Below are positions 61,308-64,000 of a stretch of 64,000 bases of DNA, one piece after another. The translations under genes were made by a program, and so were the position numbers. This DNA comes from Agaribacter marinus (GTDB taxonomy: Bacteria > Pseudomonadota > Gammaproteobacteria > Enterobacterales > Alteromonadaceae). Under the pieces are notes generated by a model that was not told the DNA's origin, did not search any database, and worked only from the letters and a program-made list of their open reading frames with translations. The stretch is taken from NCBI RefSeq assembly GCF_030160655.1, contig NZ_BSOT01000019.1:1-64000 (forward strand), in the 5' to 3' direction. Position 1 is the stretch's first letter. Each line of letters begins with the position of its first letter.

Positions 61308-63251
61308 TCAATTAGAAATTAGCGGCATTGGTCTGCTAATATGATACCCTTGGAAATACTTTATTCCACAACTTGACAACCATGAAAGCTCTGCTTCCGA
61401 TTCTACCATTTCAGCAATAATATCAATGGATAAGCTCTCCGCGATACTAGTTAAAGACGAGACGAACAATTGGTTGTCTTGATGCTGGTCTATATCTCGG
61501 GTAAATTTGCCGTCTATTTTGAGATATTTTGGCTTGAGTTTCTGCAAGTGAGAGAAGCTAGCTAGTTGTGCGCCAAAATGTTCGACGGCAATTTCGACAC
61601 CCAGTGCTTTTAGTCTAGATACAACGTTTTCTAGATATTTCGCATCTTGGACAAGTGCCCGTTCTGGAATTTCGATAACCAATCTTGTGCATACTTCTCT
61701 ATGATGGTGCAATTTCGTTAATAGCCATTCACTAAAGTCATTATCTAACAATGACAACCTGGAAAGATTTAAACCTACTTTTTCAGTTGATTGAGGGGCT
61801 ATCTGTATCAACATATTCGCGACAATCAGTTTATCGAGTACTTGTGAAAAATCCAGTCTTACCGATGCAGGAATCAGTTGGTCCATTGGCGCTGATTCAT
61901 GATTGTCATGATGAAATCTAGCGAACCATTCAAAATAGACCGGCTCGCTGTTTGTCTTATCAACAATAGGCTGTTTGACAAAGGTCGCATGTTGCCTCTC
62001 GACTATTTGAGTAAGGATTTCTTTCCAATCCGTATTAGAGTGAAATACATTCAAGTCATCTGCCAACTGCCAACTTTTGTCGTTCTGCAAGGCCTTGGCT
62101 AATGCACTATCGGCTTTTTCCAATATCGTATGTAAAGAGTCACCCGTAACAAAGGATGTAACGCCAAGGTGCGCGAAACCACTCTCATGTTCACTTTTCT
62201 CTTTGCGTTTAGTTTCTCTAATAAACTGTTTAGCTATGTTTTGTGCTGTTTCACTATCGCAGTTTTCTGCAATCATCGCTATGTCTGCGCCATTCAATCG
62301 AAAAATTGGTGGGGTCTCAAGATAAGTAACTGCGGAACTCCGTAATAACGCAACCATAGATAGAAGGTATATATCGCCCGCGTTCATCCCACTATTTTTG
62401 TTTATTGAATTTAGGCTACTTGCTCGCGCTATAACGAGGTAGTTTGTTGTCCCTACATGACGGCCACGCAAAACGTTATTCATATTGATGGTGAACGCCC
62501 GCCGATTGCCTTGTGCAGTTAAACTATCGACATATGCAAATTTTCTATATTCCTCACTTTGAGACAAAATGCGATTGAACATTGTTGACAAGGATTTAGA
62601 CATTGCATTTAACGCTATAACAATTTGTGACAGTTCTCGTGTAGACGGGACCTTTTCTATCATTTGAAATTTTTGATGGCTGATGTCATTGGCTTGAGCA
62701 ACAACCGAGTTTAACGGCGCTTGAACAATCTTTTTAATTAGTAGCCATACGAAGAGTAAAGAAAATAGAAAGGCAGCAAGGATGATCGCGGCAGATTGTT
62801 TTGCGCTCAGCCAGAGTTGAAGGTAGCCATAGCTAGGGTTACTCTCTACAACTAAATATCCTTCAATGACCCAGCCTCCGTTAATTTCTGTGCTGGCTGA
62901 TGGCGCCCTAATACTAAAGGTTTTTATAAACCATTGGGGCACATCAATATATTTTTGGTCAGATTTTTTTTCAATTAATACATTGTGTTGCGCATTTTTT
63001 AATAGGATAGAGTTATAATATCCACGATCAAAAATTGCATTTGTCATTGTTTCAATGATAGGTAAGTTTGTGTTATCTCCAATATATGGCGTTATCGACA
63101 AACCTAAAGATGTCGCAGTATCTTGGGCGTGAGACTGCAATTGCGTTTCGATAAATTGTCGAGTACTAACTACATTGAAAATCAGTGAAACTAAAAACAC
63201 GAGTAACAAAATAATGAAAAAACCACTACTTAATTGTTTTGTTAGCGACAT
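61308..63251 (-). CDS. lapD: c-di-GMP receptor LapD (degenerate GGDEF-EAL)
   Basis: The 647-residue inner-membrane receptor has helix 1 (10-30), a periplasmic LapD_MoxY-type output domain (31-152), helix 2 (153-173), a HAMP segment (175-225), a GGDEF fold (238-395) and an EAL fold (405-645). Both catalytic domains are inactive by sequence: NGADI (320-324) replaces GGDEF, EWF (441-443) replaces EAL, and EH (557-558) replaces the DD pair. In Pseudomonas LapD, c-di-GMP binding to the EAL fold makes the periplasmic domain hold LapG, so the adhesin stays on the cell. The gene lies 46 bases after lapG, which confirms the assignment. Confidence 0.92.
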   Translation of the reverse strand: MSLTKQLSSGFFIILLLVFLVSLIFNVVSTRQFIETQLQSHAQDTATSLGLSITPYIGDNTNLPIIETMTNAIFDRGYYNSILLKNAQHNVLIEKKSDQKYIDVPQWFIKTFSIRAPSASTEINGGWVIEGYLVVESNPSYGYLQLWLSAKQSAAIILAAFLFSLLFVWLLIKKIVQAPLNSVVAQANDISHQKFQMIEKVPSTRELSQIVIALNAMSKSLSTMFNRILSQSEEYRKFAYVDSLTAQGNRRAFTINMNNVLRGRHVGTTNYLVIARASSLNSINKNSGMNAGDIYLLSMVALLRSSAVTYLETPPIFRLNGADIAMIAENCDSETAQNIAKQFIRETKRKEKSEHESGFAHLGVTSFVTGDSLHTILEKADSALAKALQNDKSWQLADDLNVFHSNTDWKEILTQIVERQHATFVKQPIVDKTNSEPVYFEWFARFHHDNHESAPMDQLIPASVRLDFSQVLDKLIVANMLIQIAPQSTEKVGLNLSRLSLLDNDFSEWLLTKLHHHREVCTRLVIEIPERALVQDAKYLENVVSRLKALGVEIAVEHFGAQLASFSHLQKLKPKYLKIDGKFTRDIDQHQDNQLFVSSLTSIAESLSIDIIAEMVESEAELSWLSSCGIKYFQGYHISRPMPLISN

Positions 63252-63297
63252 TACAAAGCTCCTTGTGTTGCTAAGCTATACCTGTAGAGTATTAAGG

Positions 63298-63954
63298 TCA
63301 TTTAAGTTCCTCTTGCATTCTTTTATTTAGATCGACCCACATGCTATTCTGGCCGCCTTTTTGTACCTTTCGCCCTCGTCCTTGTGACTTTGCTAACCAT
63401 AACCCATCGCCGTTGAAACTAAAAATTGGAATTAAATCTCTGCGCTTAGATGCAGGTAGAATTCTACGATTAATGTTGTCTAGTACCAAGGGAACTGAAT
63501 TTGGTTGTTCGTAATAAGCTAACACCATATGGGCTTGTCTAGTCGGTCTTGTGGCAGTTACATACATTAGCCTAAGTTTGTCGTTAGATACGCCCATTTC
63601 TAACAACGTGAAGTATTTGGCTATGACGAAGTCTTCACAATCGCCAGCGTTATGGCCGATAAACTCGGTGGGTGTCGCCCAGTAATCACTTGCTCCCCAT
63701 TGGCTAACATCGTTGACAAACTCATGCTGGTTAAAAAATTTATTGACGGCAAAAAGCTGTTCTTCGAGCTCTTCATTCATGTGTTCATTAATTAGCGCTT
63801 GCCACTCTCTCGCGCGACCTTCTGCATCGTCCCCATATTTGCTCTTCATTGCTTCAAACAGTTTTTCATTGAAATTAATCTTTGATAGTCCATACTGCGC
63901 GATCAACATCAAGCTTACACAAAAGCATATGTTTTTGAATCTGCGGTTCAACAT
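63298..63954 (-). CDS. lapG: Periplasmic adhesin protease LapG
   Basis: The 218-residue calcium-dependent cysteine protease of the bacterial transglutaminase-like family cuts the large surface adhesin and releases cells from biofilm when c-di-GMP falls. A signal peptide (about 1-24) is followed by the catalytic triad C106 (NAGDCEDF), H142 (QAHMVL) and D159 (LVLDN). The spacing matches Pseudomonas LapG almost exactly. The acidic AGDCED context fits the calcium site. It is the first gene of lapG-lapD. The adhesin and its type I exporter are not in the window. Confidence 0.93.
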   Translation of the reverse strand: MLNRRFKNICFCVSLMLIAQYGLSKINFNEKLFEAMKSKYGDDAEGRAREWQALINEHMNEELEEQLFAVNKFFNQHEFVNDVSQWGASDYWATPTEFIGHNAGDCEDFVIAKYFTLLEMGVSNDKLRLMYVTATRPTRQAHMVLAYYEQPNSVPLVLDNINRRILPASKRRDLIPIFSFNGDGLWLAKSQGRGRKVQKGGQNSMWVDLNKRMQEELK

Positions 63955-64000
63955 GGTCAGAAATGATGTTCAATGTGAGGGGTAGATATTGTATTTAACG

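Overview
The window reads as a contiguous piece of chromosome from a low-to-moderate GC marine gammaproteobacterium, most likely of the order Alteromonadales. This rests on protein families and gene order: an ArcB-type hybrid kinase beside gltBD, the lptFG/pepA-holC-valS block, the rpoN-hpf-ptsN-rapZ-npr block, lptBAC-kdsCD-yrbG facing mlaFEDCB-ibaG-murA, an A-type RNase P RNA, DUF3718 and VpsP-like proteins. No integrase, transposase, insertion sequence, CRISPR array or plasmid/phage gene was seen.

Layout. 1-390: end of an rRNA operon (23S-5S spacer, 5S rRNA, terminator), then a fragment resembling a polysaccharide lyase. 0.9-3.6 kb: a periplasmic-repeat protein ending in a degenerate GGDEF domain, tRNA-Leu(CAA) with a good promoter, and an RDD membrane protein. 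3.7-13.2 kb: lptG/lptF facing pepA-holC-valS, then rraB, plsC and an HPt/HD-GYP fusion. 13.5-20.3 kb: small proteins of unknown function, mepM, tyrS, a CobD/CbiB-like membrane protein, mtnN and a DUF2726 protein. 20.5-29.3 kb: gltD/gltB and arcB. 29.3-43.6 kb: mgtE, the nitrogen-PTS/rapZ/hpf/rpoN cluster, Lpt transport and Kdo synthesis genes, and the Mla phospholipid-transport operon ending in ibaG-murA. 43.7-49.2 kb: degS, degQ, zapG, zapE, a YebC-family gene and rnpB.

49.3-50.3 kb is a small decaying locus: a LuxR-type response regulator with a one-base frameshift and no normal start codon, only the last ~40 codons of its histidine kinase, and only the C-terminal end of a divergently encoded membrane protein. 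It looks like the scar of one deletion across a divergent promoter. 50.3-51.7 kb carries a TerB-like protein and an HDAC-family deacylase.

51.8-64.0 kb is a biofilm-matrix region. An initiating sugar-phosphate transferase faces an operon of outer-membrane beta-barrel, short OPX (Wza-like) exporter, tyrosine autokinase (Wzc-like), PHP-type tyrosine phosphatase and VpsP-like protein. A Wzy/ligase-type membrane protein, a secreted alanine-rich repeat protein, and the LapD/LapG pair follow on the minus strand. Glycosyltransferases, a flippase and the LapG-cleaved adhesin are not in the window. Three proteins carry altered c-di-GMP domains (GGDEF at 0.9 kb, HD-GYP at 12 kb, GGDEF-EAL LapD at 61 kb), so second-messenger sensing rather than turnover is a recurring theme. 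All assignments come from reading the sequence; no database search was run.
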